NCBI RefSeq assembly: GCF_030409505.1
Contig: NZ_JAUFPZ010000002.1
Location: forward strand, 744,001 to 808,000
DNA length: 64,000 nt
Direction: 5' to 3'
DNA from: Zunongwangia endophytica
GTDB lineage: Bacteria; Bacteroidota; Bacteroidia; Flavobacteriales; Flavobacteriaceae
Part shown: piece after piece, positions 28,249-37,225 of the stretch
Layout of the letters: each line of letters starts with the position of its first letter
How positions within the stretch are numbered: the stretch's first letter is position 1
Position numbers and translations under genes: made by a program
Notes under the pieces: model-generated
The model's input: only the letters and a program-made list of their open reading frames with translations
What the model was told of the DNA's origin: nothing
Database searches by the model: none

Positions 28249-30549
28249 TTATTTAAGTCGCTCCAATTCTTCGTCTACATTTTTCTTTAGAGTTGCGTCT
28301 TTTATATTTTTTCCGAAGGAATATTTTAAACCTATGGCTATTTCCTGTCCGTCTGCAAAAAACAGGCTGTTGGTATAAATGTTATTGATTTGATAGGTTT
28401 CCCCATAATTCATTTGTTGAAAAATGTCATTAAAGTTTAAACTCACTTGCAATTTTTCGAAAAAAGTTCTGGAAAAGGATGCTCCTAAAACAAACATGGA
28501 ATTTCTTTTATAAATTCCTTCATGTCTGGTAGTCTGTCCCCGAAAGTTAATAGCGAATTGAGTTTTGGGGATTATATCAATCTCATTATGGGAATAATAA
28601 TAAAAAAAAGGTTTGGCTTTCAATGTCTGAATTCCGGCTGCATCCATTATTTCAGAATATGCAAATAAAAGGGAATTGGTAGAAGTTAAGAATTTATAGG
28701 ATACGGGTGCCGCAAGTTCCAGGTATATTCCATTTTCCCTTTCCAAATTATTGGGAGACATAATTAAACGCTCCATCGCTTCATTAAAATCGACGCTATA
28801 ATACACCGGATCTTTTTCGGTATAATAACCCACCTCAAATGACATTTTTTTCCATTGGTAATTCAGGGAAACTTCATCAGTATACGTTGGTCTTAAATTT
28901 ATGTTCCCTGAGAATTCAAGGAATGGATTAAGATAGGCTCTAATTGAACTGGCATTTGAATAATTGGGTCTTTGAAGGCTTTTTTTGTAATTTATAGACA
29001 GTGTATTTTCATTTTCCAGAGTATAATTAAATTGTACTGATGGCAACCAATTGAGGTTATTCCGATCTATAACTAAATTTTGTTCTTGTTCATAATTTCC
29101 CTTCACTTGGCTTTCCTCTATTCTTAATCCTATGCGATAGTCCCAATTTTTAAAGTTTCCGGAATGATCGGCATAAGAAGCATAAATGGATTCTTCATAA
29201 CCATAGTTTTTTGCTTCTGAATTAATATATGTATATGCATTTGCCTTAGCCAATGCCAGGCTGGCTCCTAAAGCAACAGTAAATATCGAACTAGTTTTAT
29301 TTTCATAATCAATCCGCATACTGCCCCGTTTGATACCAAAATCCTGATCTCTTAAACCTGCAAACTGGTATTCTTGCTGGTTAATACTATTGTAAATTTC
29401 CGTTTGTAAATCCTGTCCGTACCAGGAATATTGACCACCCAAAAAGAGGTCTTGATTTTCAGAAAATGATTTACTGAAATTTAATTGGGAAGTCATATAG
29501 TTTCTTTCGCCATTATTTTGGGTAAGGGTAAGTATATCTGTACTTTCAAAACCGTCTTTCAAAAACGTTTCTGTTTCAATGGGAAAATCCTCACTCTGCG
29601 TCCTGAAATTGATGCTAGTTGATAGTTTGGTGTCTTCATCAAGATCATAGGATACGTTAAGCCCGGAAACGATTTGTGGTCTTGGTGCAGATGTAACCAC
29701 ATTATAGCTGGAATAAATATCCTCATCCAAAAGCGTAAATTCTGATTGATTACTTTCCCAATGATGTAAGCGGTTATATTCAAAATTAGCAGTAAAAGCA
29801 AATTTATCTTTTCTATAATTTAGTGCGGTTGAAGAATAATTATTAAACCTTCTTTTAAAAGATGCTGTTTCAGCTAAACTCACATTAAATCCGTTTTCGC
29901 GCTGATCTTTCAGGTGAACTATGATCACATTTCTTCCGTCGGCTTCATATTGCGCACTGGGATTATTTATAATCTCGATATTCTTAATATTGGTCACTGG
30001 AATAGAATTCAATTCTTGAAATTGAATTTGTTGATTTCCGAGATAAATTAACGGAGTTCCCTGTCCTAATATGCTCAAATTTTCGCCATCTGGACTGATC
30101 TGAACTTTAGGAAGTTTCGCGAGCACATCTTTTGCTTGTGGCAATGTTTCAAAAACAGAATTTTCAACATTTATATTGATGCTTCCATTTTTATAAATTA
30201 AAGTTTTTCGCTTAGTCGTTATTTTTACTTCATCCAGATTATCGGGAAGGCTTTTCAAATTAATGTCAAGCCGTTGATCTTCATCCAAATCAAGAGTTTC
30301 TTCAAAAATTTCATAATTGAGTACTTCAACTTTTAGCAGATATTTACCTCTTTCAGCATCCAAAGAAAAATCCCCATTCTCGATTACACTGAAATCGATA
30401 AGTTGTTCTTGTTCGTTTAATAAATAGACCTGTCCCAGGGAAACTTTTTCATCCTTTTCATTTTCCACATTTCCCGATAATGTAAATATATTTTGACTTG
30501 AGCCAGAGAAAGTGCTGATCAAACAAAGAATAATAGCTAATTTTTTCAT
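28249..30549 (-). CDS. Outer-membrane beta-barrel family protein (TonB-receptor-like), island copy 1
   Basis: 766 aa with signal peptide (KKLAIILCLISTFSGSSQ). Next comes a carboxypeptidase-regulatory-like beta domain (about residues 25-100), a plug-like region (ENSVFETLPQAKDVLAKLP, INNPSAQYEADGRNVIIV) and a long C-terminal barrel with many aromatic strand ends. These proteins resemble TonB-dependent transporters but have no partner lipoprotein here. A membrane-tethered LuxR-type gene lies 86 bases upstream in the same direction. It belongs to the same family as the receptor at 40,872-43,256. Confidence 0.85.
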   Translation of the reverse strand: MKKLAIILCLISTFSGSSQNIFTLSGNVENEKDEKVSLGQVYLLNEQEQLIDFSVIENGDFSLDAERGKYLLKVEVLNYEIFEETLDLDEDQRLDINLKSLPDNLDEVKITTKRKTLIYKNGSININVENSVFETLPQAKDVLAKLPKVQISPDGENLSILGQGTPLIYLGNQQIQFQELNSIPVTNIKNIEIINNPSAQYEADGRNVIIVHLKDQRENGFNVSLAETASFKRRFNNYSSTALNYRKDKFAFTANFEYNRLHHWESNQSEFTLLDEDIYSSYNVVTSAPRPQIVSGLNVSYDLDEDTKLSTSINFRTQSEDFPIETETFLKDGFESTDILTLTQNNGERNYMTSQLNFSKSFSENQDLFLGGQYSWYGQDLQTEIYNSINQQEYQFAGLRDQDFGIKRGSMRIDYENKTSSIFTVALGASLALAKANAYTYINSEAKNYGYEESIYASYADHSGNFKNWDYRIGLRIEESQVKGNYEQEQNLVIDRNNLNWLPSVQFNYTLENENTLSINYKKSLQRPNYSNASSIRAYLNPFLEFSGNINLRPTYTDEVSLNYQWKKMSFEVGYYTEKDPVYYSVDFNEAMERLIMSPNNLERENGIYLELAAPVSYKFLTSTNSLLFAYSEIMDAAGIQTLKAKPFFYYYSHNEIDIIPKTQFAINFRGQTTRHEGIYKRNSMFVLGASFSRTFFEKLQVSLNFNDIFQQMNYGETYQINNIYTNSLFFADGQEIAIGLKYSFGKNIKDATLKKNVDEELERLK

Positions 30550-30635
30550 TTCAAAATTTTGAAACGAAGTAACTATTTGAGGGTGTAAAAAAATTAAATT
30601 TCAGGGCTGAAAAAAGGATTAGTACTGGTAGGATA

Positions 30636-31409
30636 TTAAGAATTGGTTTGTAGTTCCTTTCGATTTTTAACCCCTAATTTACTATAGATATTGGAAATAT
30701 GCGTTTTAACGGTACTTAGACTTATAAAAAGGGCTTCTGCTATTTCTTTATTTGTTTTGCCATCCAGTATCAAGTTTTTAATCTTTTTTTCCTGACTACT
30801 CAAAAGAGTGTAAGAAGGTTTTTCCTTTTTATTTTTGAAATAACCGAAGGTCAATCCACCTATAGCTATCAAACCGACAAAATTTAGAATAAGGCTTGTT
30901 TTGTATTTTTCATTGGTCTTATTAAGGCTTACTTTCCTTATTTTATTCTCAAAGTATAAATAGGTTTGTGGAGGTAATTCACTATTTTCAAATTCGACAA
31001 GTAAGGCTAAATAATATTCTTGATTCTGTAAAATATCTTTTTCTAAGAGTCCTTTTTCGTTTAAACTTTCAAGGCCTTTAAGTTTGACTATTAAAATCTG
31101 AGTAGAATCCTTTAAATAAGACTTGGTTTGCTCTAGATAATTTTTGGCATCGTAATCTTCTCTCAAACTGCTCTCAAAAAGACGGTAATCTAACCAGGCT
31201 TTTTCGGCATTGCTCCCCCACACTTTGCTTTCTCTTTTTGTTTTGCCATCAAGTATAGATTCTTCAAAATTTCTAATAGTATCTTCTAAGGCTTTTTTTT
31301 CTTCTTTTTGAACAAAAGGTTCAGAATCATCTAATCCTTTGCTGTATCCTTTCATTGTTAGGAGTACAATGGCTAAAATTATAAATTGTAAAATCTTGAA
31401 AATCTTCAT
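30636..31409 (-). CDS. Membrane-tethered LuxR-family transcriptional regulator
   Basis: 257 aa. An N-terminal signal/anchor (FKILQFIILAIVLLTMKGYS), a helical extracytoplasmic region, one transmembrane helix near residues 172-190 (LILNFVGLIAIGGLTFGYF), then a cytoplasmic LuxR HTH (LSSQEKKIKNLILDGKTNKEIAEALF..SLSTVKTHISNIYSKLGVKNR). Such layouts couple an envelope signal to transcription. It lies directly upstream of the receptor gene, which it plausibly controls. Confidence 0.85.
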   Translation of the reverse strand: MKIFKILQFIILAIVLLTMKGYSKGLDDSEPFVQKEEKKALEDTIRNFEESILDGKTKRESKVWGSNAEKAWLDYRLFESSLREDYDAKNYLEQTKSYLKDSTQILIVKLKGLESLNEKGLLEKDILQNQEYYLALLVEFENSELPPQTYLYFENKIRKVSLNKTNEKYKTSLILNFVGLIAIGGLTFGYFKNKKEKPSYTLLSSQEKKIKNLILDGKTNKEIAEALFISLSTVKTHISNIYSKLGVKNRKELQTNS

Positions 31410-31466
31410 AGAAAAAAATATTGTATAAATTTAATATTGTTTTTTTAATATTAAAAACGACTACAC

Positions 31467-32105
31467 ATTTACTTTTTTTATCCAGAGCATTTGCCTTTTT
31501 AGTTCCATAGAAGACTACTAAAGATCAAATGAAATAGGTTTAGATTTGTTTCATTTACTTCTCTTAGAGCCGTCACATTACCTTTTTGATATTGATTCTT
31601 CTACAGGATTTAGGATTAGGAAAAGGGCTATAAATAGGAAAGCGTAGCTGACCGGTTTATGCGCCCGCTAATTCTAAATCCTGTTCTTTTGAGATCAAAA
31701 AGGTAAGGCAGTAAAATTCAAAGTGAACTTATACCTATGAAATGTAGATCGGTCAACGTTTCCAGAATATTGCTAAAGCGAACGTGAGCCAAAAGCAAAT
31801 ATTCCGCTTCAATCCATTAATATTTTTGTTTGCTTTTGGCTTATGTTCAAGACCATTTCGACGAACCGTTTTGACTGCAACATAGTGAAAGGAAATATGG
31901 TAAGGACTGGTGGGATAATACCCAAATTTCATTTTTATTAATTTTTCACGAAAAAAAACACCTATTTATAGGGCTTTCCAAAGGTTTTCCTGGAAATTTT
32001 GTAAAAAATATTTTATGTTAAAATTATAAGGTATTGAAAATCAGTAAAATAAAAAATAATAACACCGCTCTGCGTGTTATCCTCTTGCTATTCATTTTTT
32101 CGATT
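31467..32105. repeat. Inverted repeat B, left arm
   Basis: About 640 non-coding bases reappear in reverse orientation at 40,842-40,404 and 38,956-38,735, the right copy being interrupted by 1.45 kb. The arm contains three hairpins: 31,578-31,706 (13- and 17-base arms), 31,780-31,848 (20-base arms) and 32,059-32,080 (ATAACA/TGTTAT plus CGC/GCG). The loop and bulge of the last differ between arms while the stem is kept. Confidence 0.85.
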
Positions 32106-32403
32106 TTATTCCTAAATTATATTCTTTACCTTAAAGAAAGTTTCCTTAATATATTGCATTGTCAAAGTCTGATATTATTAAGGTTTAAATATTAAAAAAT
32201 AAGGTATTTTTCCTCTTTTCAATATTTAAAAAATAAACTTTCTTTGGAACTATCTAAATTTAATATCATTAATATTTAATTATGATTCATCTATCATATG
32301 ATCAGTAAAATCATAAGACCTAATTAATAATGTTTTGTTTAGTTAGGCGAATAATCTCGAAAACGCCTGATATCAAGGTAGGGGTTAACTTATATTCAAA
32401 AAA
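32106..32403. other. AT-rich non-coding gap before the lipoprotein
   Basis: Very AT-rich. It contains distant inverted arms AAAGAAAGTTT (about 32,131) and AAACTTTCTTT (about 32,232), and a small AGGCG/CGCCT inverted repeat near 32,346-32,369. I cannot identify a promoter or gene. Confidence 0.4.
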
Positions 32404-33132
32404 ATGAAAAAATTATTAAAAGGTATTTTAGGCTTATTTATTCTAAATTTAATTATCGTTGCCGTATCGTTCTCAATACAGTCATGTAGTAGTGATAATG
32501 AACTGGAAGATGGAAGAGACGAGAAACTTGATCTTGCTATTCAAGAATTTAAAAATGCAATTAAAAAAGAAGGTGAAGTTTATAATCTTGAACTTTCTAA
32601 ATTAGAGAAATCTAATAATGCGGTTTATAAAACTAATAATGACGTGCCAATTGATTTTATAGATGATAACCCAGATCCAATGGCGCAATTAGCTGTAAAT
32701 TTTGAACAAGGAATCCATAACTCATCCATAAATATTTTAAGAGCTTATGAATTTTCAAATTCCGACATTATTCAGGAATTTGGAAATATGGATTCACCAG
32801 AAATTTCTGTAGTTGCTAATATTGTTGTAGCCCTAGAAGATAAACTGGATCAAGACCAGAAGGTGAATTTTATGGATGAAACAGACATAGAATTTGCAAG
32901 CCTATTTGGAATTTCCAAAGCCTATTCATATCAAGGAGATACTTTGGGTGGTTGTATAATGGATGCTGTTGGTATTGCGGCGGTATTCGAACTTTTTGGT
33001 CACGGATTAAATAAAAAGATGAAAAAGAAAGCGATTAAAAAAGTAATTAGAAAAGTTGCAGTTAAATATTTAGGGTATGTTGGTGCAGCACTTGCAGTAT
33101 ATGATTTTGTTGATTGTATGGATTGGATTTAA
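32404..33132 (+). CDS. Lipoprotein with glycine-rich hydrophobic C-terminus, unknown function
   Basis: 242 aa. The N-terminus is a lipoprotein signal (hydrophobic stretch ending SIQSCSSD, Cys near 28). The middle is acidic and helical. The C-terminal third is different: a GGCIMDAVGIAAVFELFGHG hydrophobic helix, a lysine cluster (NKKMKKKAIKKVIRKV), and KYLGYVGAALAVYDFVDCM. This composition, small residues and Lys beside hydrophobic helices, resembles membrane-active or bacteriocin-like peptides. That is inference only. A tiny two-helix protein follows 17 bases downstream. Confidence 0.7.
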   Translation: MKKLLKGILGLFILNLIIVAVSFSIQSCSSDNELEDGRDEKLDLAIQEFKNAIKKEGEVYNLELSKLEKSNNAVYKTNNDVPIDFIDDNPDPMAQLAVNFEQGIHNSSINILRAYEFSNSDIIQEFGNMDSPEISVVANIVVALEDKLDQDQKVNFMDETDIEFASLFGISKAYSYQGDTLGGCIMDAVGIAAVFELFGHGLNKKMKKKAIKKVIRKVAVKYLGYVGAALAVYDFVDCMDWI

Positions 33133-33149
33133 TTTAATAATTGAATTTT

Positions 33150-33308
33150 ATGTGGGAAAATATAAGACTAATACTTTTTTTCTGTGGGCTAATTATTTCA
33201 GGATTTAATCTGTTTACTATTTATAAAAAAGAAAAGAGATTCGATACTCGCAATTCACTATTATTTTTAATTTTTCTAATTTTAGTGCTTCGTCATACTC
33301 TATTTTAA
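33150..33308 (+). CDS. Tiny two-helix membrane protein downstream of the lipoprotein
   Basis: 52 aa, ATG at 33150. Two hydrophobic helices (LILFFCGLIISGFNLFTIY and LLFLIFLILVLRHTLF) are joined by a basic loop KKEKRFDTR. The size, spacing and helical hairpin shape resemble small immunity or helper proteins of secreted toxins. No family is recognised and the frame is short, so confidence is modest. Confidence 0.45.
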   Translation: MWENIRLILFFCGLIISGFNLFTIYKKEKRFDTRNSLLFLIFLILVLRHTLF

Positions 33309-33386
33309 AATTAATGTATTAAGTGAAGTCAGAAACATCATTTATCTATATTACAACTTAGACATAAATTGTAATATTTTAAGTTT

Positions 33387-33417
33387 AAAGTTAGGTAGCA
33401 TTCAGCTACCTAACTTT
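33387..33417. terminator. Strong hairpin between convergent genes
   Basis: Perfect 13-base arms AAAGTTAGGTAGC / GCTACCTAACTTT around ATTCA, with A/T runs on both sides. It overlaps the stop codon of the leftward recombinase gene and can serve both directions. Confidence 0.7.
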
Positions 33418-34615
33418 ATAATTTCTCCCTCAACTTATCCATATCGTTTGAAATCTTTGAATCGATCACCCTTGCATAAATTTGCGTAGTGGATAGTTTA
33501 GTATGCCCTAAAAGCTTGGAGACTGTTTCTATGGGTACACCATTAGCTAAAGTTACCGTTGTAGCAAAGGTATGCCTTGCCGCATGGAAACTAAGAGCTT
33601 TATTGATTTTGACAGCTTTGGTAATCTCTCTTAAGTAGTGATTTGTTTTTTGATTGGAATACACCGGAAGCAAGATATCACTATTACTTACACGTGGATG
33701 CTCTTTATATTTTTCTAAAATTCGTTCAGCTTCTTCCAGAAGTGGGATTCTAAGTAACTTATTTGTTTTCATTCGCCTTGTATAAATCCATTTTTTACCA
33801 TCAAATCCGATTTGAATATGCTTTTTCTTCAGTTCCAAGACATCCCCATAAGGCAATCCGGTATAGCAGCAAAACACAAAAATATCACGGTTTATGCCAA
33901 GCGTAGAACGTTTAAACTTCTTTTCCTTGATCTTTTGTAATTCTGCTTTGGATAAATACACCATATCCACATGTTGAAACCGAAGTTTAAACCGTTTGGT
34001 TGGGTTCTTTTCAATCCAATCCAGATCTTCAGCAAGGCGCATAAGCTTTTTAAAGCGTTCCATATGTTTCATGACGCCATTGTTACTCAATGATGGCAAA
34101 TCACCCAGAAATCGCTCGAAACCTAGCGTAAATTGGTAATCAATCTGTTTGAGATAAATATCCGATATGTTACGTTTTTCTTTTAGGTAATTCTTTAGAT
34201 AGGTTTCTGTTGTCGTATAATTCTTTAATGTTCCATATTTCAAAACACCTTTCATTTTAGTGGAGTGGTAGTCCAGTAATTGGGTTAAGGTGTAGTGTTT
34301 TTTATCAATGCCCAGGTATCTTGACTTTACAGCACTGGCGGTAATCACCTGATCTTCTTTTTGCAGGCTGTCATAGGCTTTATATAAAAGTGCCTTGGTA
34401 TCGTCTATCTTTTTATTGAGTTGTTGGCTTTCCATACTACTACCATTTAGCTTGCAGGCTGATTGGTTCCAACGGCTTACATCTAAGCTACGTTTTAGGC
34501 TCATTTCAATATAAATGCCGTTAACTGATATTCGGGCATAAAGGAGGGCTTCTTCCGGTTTGTTTTTTTTCTTGCGGATGAAAAAAGAAATCATAAATGT
34601 TTGAGTGGTACGCAT
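33416..34615 (-). CDS. Tyrosine recombinase/integrase 1 (Bacteroidetes phage-integrase type)
   Basis: About 399 aa from MRTTQTFMISFFIRKKK; an ATG eight codons upstream is less like the second integrase. An arm-binding Arm-DNA-bind_5-like domain is followed by a SAM-like core-binding domain and a catalytic domain. Catalytic residues are HAARHTFATT (HxxR) and LLGHTKLSTTQIYARV (His and Tyr). The position normally holding the first catalytic Arg reads Pro (CYTGLPYGDV). IntDOT of Bacteroides likewise lacks this Arg. About 60 percent similar by eye to the integrase at 51,580. Confidence 0.9.
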   Translation of the reverse strand: MRTTQTFMISFFIRKKKNKPEEALLYARISVNGIYIEMSLKRSLDVSRWNQSACKLNGSSMESQQLNKKIDDTKALLYKAYDSLQKEDQVITASAVKSRYLGIDKKHYTLTQLLDYHSTKMKGVLKYGTLKNYTTTETYLKNYLKEKRNISDIYLKQIDYQFTLGFERFLGDLPSLSNNGVMKHMERFKKLMRLAEDLDWIEKNPTKRFKLRFQHVDMVYLSKAELQKIKEKKFKRSTLGINRDIFVFCCYTGLPYGDVLELKKKHIQIGFDGKKWIYTRRMKTNKLLRIPLLEEAERILEKYKEHPRVSNSDILLPVYSNQKTNHYLREITKAVKINKALSFHAARHTFATTVTLANGVPIETVSKLLGHTKLSTTQIYARVIDSKISNDMDKLREKL

Positions 34616-34863
34616 CGTTTTGTTTTTTAAATGAAACAATAATTAAGGGTTGAAAGCCAAAACGATCAATATGTACTAAGGGTCATGGGGCTAATCAAGA
34701 TACAAAAAATAAGCTCACGATTAACTCACGAAAAAGACCAAAACTCACGAATAACTCACATTATAGCTGGTGCCGTTTGGTAGAATTTAACGCATTAAAA
34801 AAGGGTAACTACATGAAAACCATATAATTACCCTTAATTAACCAAAATTTGATAGTTTAAAAA

Positions 34864-34876
34864 GTCGGGGTGGCAG
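34864..34876 (+). repeat. Putative attachment core (copy of tRNA-Pro 3' end)
   Basis: GTCGGGGTGGCAG is identical to 52,996-53,008 inside the tRNA-Pro acceptor/T-arm. The two would bound an 18.1-kb segment that carries the reverse transcriptases and integrase 2. Confidence 0.45.
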
Positions 34877-34936
34877 AACGCTACCCAGCTCTTGTATGCC
34901 TTGTCAATCGGGAGGTTTCGAAAGTCGCTTTCAAAA

Positions 34937-34951
34937 GGTCACCGAATCGGA
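34937..34951 (+). repeat. Direct repeat GGTCACCGAATCGGA, middle copy
   Basis: The same 15 bases occur at 52,874-52,888 (with a partial tandem copy at 52,862) and, with one change, at 27,551-27,565. All three have the same orientation. Two lie upstream of a recombinase gene, so a recombinase binding or leader element is likely. Confidence 0.55.
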
Positions 34952-35008
34952 ATCATTTTATTCAATATCAATTGACTTCATATAGTCAATTTCACGTTTT
35001 ACAAATAT

Positions 35009-35042
35009 AAAAAAAAGGAGTAACCCGAGACTATGTTACTCC
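35009..35042 (-). terminator. Rho-independent terminator of the DRT3 operon/ncRNA
   Basis: On the minus strand GGAGTAAC (35,035-35,042) pairs with GTTACTCC (35,017-35,024) around a 10-base loop. Eight T residues follow (35,009-35,016). Confidence 0.85.
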
Positions 35043-35121
35043 AGCGAGAACTCTTTTTAGGGAGTACCTCGAACCGCTTTTATAGTGTGTGATGCCTTAT
35101 AAGGGCTGCTCGTATGCGGTT
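35009..35121 (-). ncRNA. Candidate DRT3 non-coding RNA with CACACAC template
   Basis: Read on the minus strand directly after the Drt3b stop. A stem AACCGC/GCGGTT (35,116-35,121 with 35,072-35,077) encloses a CCTTATAAGG palindrome and the stretch CACACAC (35,085-35,091). A second weak hairpin follows. The unit ends in a terminator stem GGAGTAAC/GTTACTCC plus eight T. There is no reading frame. From memory, DRT3 systems use an ACACAC template in an associated ncRNA to make poly(GT) DNA; placement and motif fit. The 5' end is a guess. Confidence 0.7.
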
Positions 35122-37225
35122 AATAAACTTCTTTACTTCTCTTTGCTTGCAATTCTAGTCCAAAATCGAAATTATTCCATTTTGTAAACCAATATTTTCT
35201 GTATTCTATAATATCAATGCAATTTTCTTTAAATCCCAAGGAATTCAGCAATTTAATTTTGAAAGCATACTTTTTCTTTTTTTTACTTGTTATGTATTTT
35301 TTCTTACTTTTTGGGGTACTTGCATTCTGAATTTTAGAATCTAACCATTCAGGAGTATCGGAATTTAAATATGGGCAAGATAATACATCTAATAACAATA
35401 AGATAATTTCAGTTTCATTTCTCCATTCGTGAGTTTGTGATGAAAATAACTTAAGTAATATTTTTTTTAGCTCTTCGAGCAGATCAGCATAAATTTTAAT
35501 ATTTTTAATGTAAAAGATAAGCACTGTTATAGAAAAATAATTGAGATCATTCTTAAATCTAATTTTCGAATTCTTATTTTCAATATTAAAATAGGAGTAC
35601 AATAACTCTTTTGATAGTCTATATTCTTTTCCTAAATTACTTAAAGCAATCAATAAATATAGACTCTCAATTTGAGTATCTTCATCTGATTTATTTTTTT
35701 CAAGTATGTGATAAATTTCATCAGATATTTTTTTTAAGATATTGTGCTCTGCACTAATTGAAAAGGGAGCCTGATATTTATTCTTTTTGTTCTTTTTTAC
35801 AAAGGTTAAGATCTTATTTATAATTAAACAGATTTTAATTGTTGAATTGACCCTAGGAGATACAGAATAAAGAAAAAAGCTTACATCTAAAATTTCTAGA
35901 AAAGCTTTTTCGAATTGATTCTCTTCTAACTCAATTCCTTTCTTATAATATGATTGATAATTTTTTATAATCTTTTTGGTCTTATTGTCGAGCACAGCCA
36001 AACTGTAATTCATCACCTCTTTATACTCAATATCATTTTCTTTGATAATTGACTTGAAACGAGTTATAATATTGTTTGATGAAAAGTATACTTTGCTTTC
36101 GTCTGAATTATCTGAATTATCTGAAGTGTCGGTAGCAATATCTGTTTCTTTGGGATCTTCTATTTTGAATTTTAAGTGATTTATAAATAAATCACTTATT
36201 TTTTGTTTCGCCATACTAATTTCAGTAATGATTGGCTTTTCAAAATTTTTAGATTTACTAGAATTGATAGAAAGTTTATATTCCTTTAAGCAGTGTTTCA
36301 AAGTTTTCAATATATTATCTAAGTCAAAATCGGAATTGTGGAAGATAAAATAGTCATCTACATATCTAAAAATTTCATAATTTTTTTTATGGGCTAACTG
36401 ATACTTACTATATATTTTTTTTTGAACATCAATATCGATTCTTTGGAGAATAATTTCTGCAAATATTCTTGAAAATTCAGGTCCTATTAAAATTCCATTT
36501 GTTTCATTAGCATTAGCCTTCTGCATTAAATCATCAAATTTACCAGGAAACGTTGTCCTAGAGAACTCAATATTTTGTTTAATAATTTCTTTATTATAGA
36601 AAGCCCAAGAGATAGTATGAGAATATATACTATCAAAACACTTTGAAATGTCTGTCCTATGCAAACTCCTAAATTTCTTTTCAGATCTATGAAATTCATA
36701 GGATTCGAAGAATCGATGAATATTGCTATATTTTTTATAACTAAAAAATGATTTCAAATTTTCATATTCACTATTTTCTTGTTCTATAACAGAATTTTCT
36801 AGTTCACCATCCTTATTTTTGTTATGCAATAGATCATCATAATAAATATGTCTTGCGATCACAGCTGGTTTTCTTAACGAAAATTGACTTTTCGAACAAG
36901 CATCTATAATCAAATTATTATACTTATCGTAAAAGTTTACTACTTCAAGCTGATTTAAAGGATGGATAAGAGATAAACTTCGAAACTCCTTTTTCTTATG
37001 ACTTACTTTAAAAGAAAAAGGATTATTTTTTTTGCCACTTCCGAATAGTATATTCTCTATTGCGTTGAAAGCTTTAGTTGTATTGCTATTATTTATTATC
37101 TTTTTTCTATGTATTAAATAATCGTAAAAATATCTGTTGGTGAAAGTCAAAGGTGTTTCATACGGAAGAACATCAGATAAAACCACTCTCTCAATGGGAT
37201 ATTTGATATTTATTTTTTTTCTCAT
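35120..37225 (-). CDS. drt3b: Antiviral reverse transcriptase Drt3b (UG8-like)
   Basis: 701 aa. The N-terminus IERVVLSDVLPYETPLTFTNRYFYDYL fits Drt3b as I remember it. The RT fingers/palm holds motif A as HRTDISKCFDSIYSHTISWA (near residue 192) and motif C as RYVDDYFIFHNS (near 288), so both catalytic Asp sites are intact. After about residue 330 comes a helical C-terminal extension of some 370 residues, with an Asn-Ser-Asp repeat near 367-376 and a Lys-rich segment near 650. In DRT3 the second RT reportedly makes the complementary poly(AC) strand. Its start overlaps the Drt3a stop by ATGA, so translation is coupled. Confidence 0.85.
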   Translation of the reverse strand: MRKKINIKYPIERVVLSDVLPYETPLTFTNRYFYDYLIHRKKIINNSNTTKAFNAIENILFGSGKKNNPFSFKVSHKKKEFRSLSLIHPLNQLEVVNFYDKYNNLIIDACSKSQFSLRKPAVIARHIYYDDLLHNKNKDGELENSVIEQENSEYENLKSFFSYKKYSNIHRFFESYEFHRSEKKFRSLHRTDISKCFDSIYSHTISWAFYNKEIIKQNIEFSRTTFPGKFDDLMQKANANETNGILIGPEFSRIFAEIILQRIDIDVQKKIYSKYQLAHKKNYEIFRYVDDYFIFHNSDFDLDNILKTLKHCLKEYKLSINSSKSKNFEKPIITEISMAKQKISDLFINHLKFKIEDPKETDIATDTSDNSDNSDESKVYFSSNNIITRFKSIIKENDIEYKEVMNYSLAVLDNKTKKIIKNYQSYYKKGIELEENQFEKAFLEILDVSFFLYSVSPRVNSTIKICLIINKILTFVKKNKKNKYQAPFSISAEHNILKKISDEIYHILEKNKSDEDTQIESLYLLIALSNLGKEYRLSKELLYSYFNIENKNSKIRFKNDLNYFSITVLIFYIKNIKIYADLLEELKKILLKLFSSQTHEWRNETEIILLLLDVLSCPYLNSDTPEWLDSKIQNASTPKSKKKYITSKKKKKYAFKIKLLNSLGFKENCIDIIEYRKYWFTKWNNFDFGLELQAKRSKEVY

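Larger units (their letters stand above)
34640..35008. other. Non-coding region with att-like core and hairpin between integrase 1 and the ncRNA
   Basis: It holds a hairpin AAGGGTAA (34,801) / TTACCCTT (34,845) whose minus strand ends in T residues. At 34,864-34,876 is a 13-base copy of the tRNA-Pro 3' end, and at 34,937-34,951 the repeat GGTCACCGAATCGGA. No gene is visible. Confidence 0.5.

Noticed and set aside
31578..31706. Classical integron attC site
   Set aside because: The size is near the range, but there is no IntI-type integrase and no cassette array with GTT core sites. Only structural similarity can be claimed.
36103..36125. Short tandem repeat TCTGAATTA in the Drt3b gene as a phase-variation tract
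   Set aside because: The unit is nine bases, so changes in copy number keep the frame (Asn-Ser-Asp). It is a length-variable linker and not an on/off switch.
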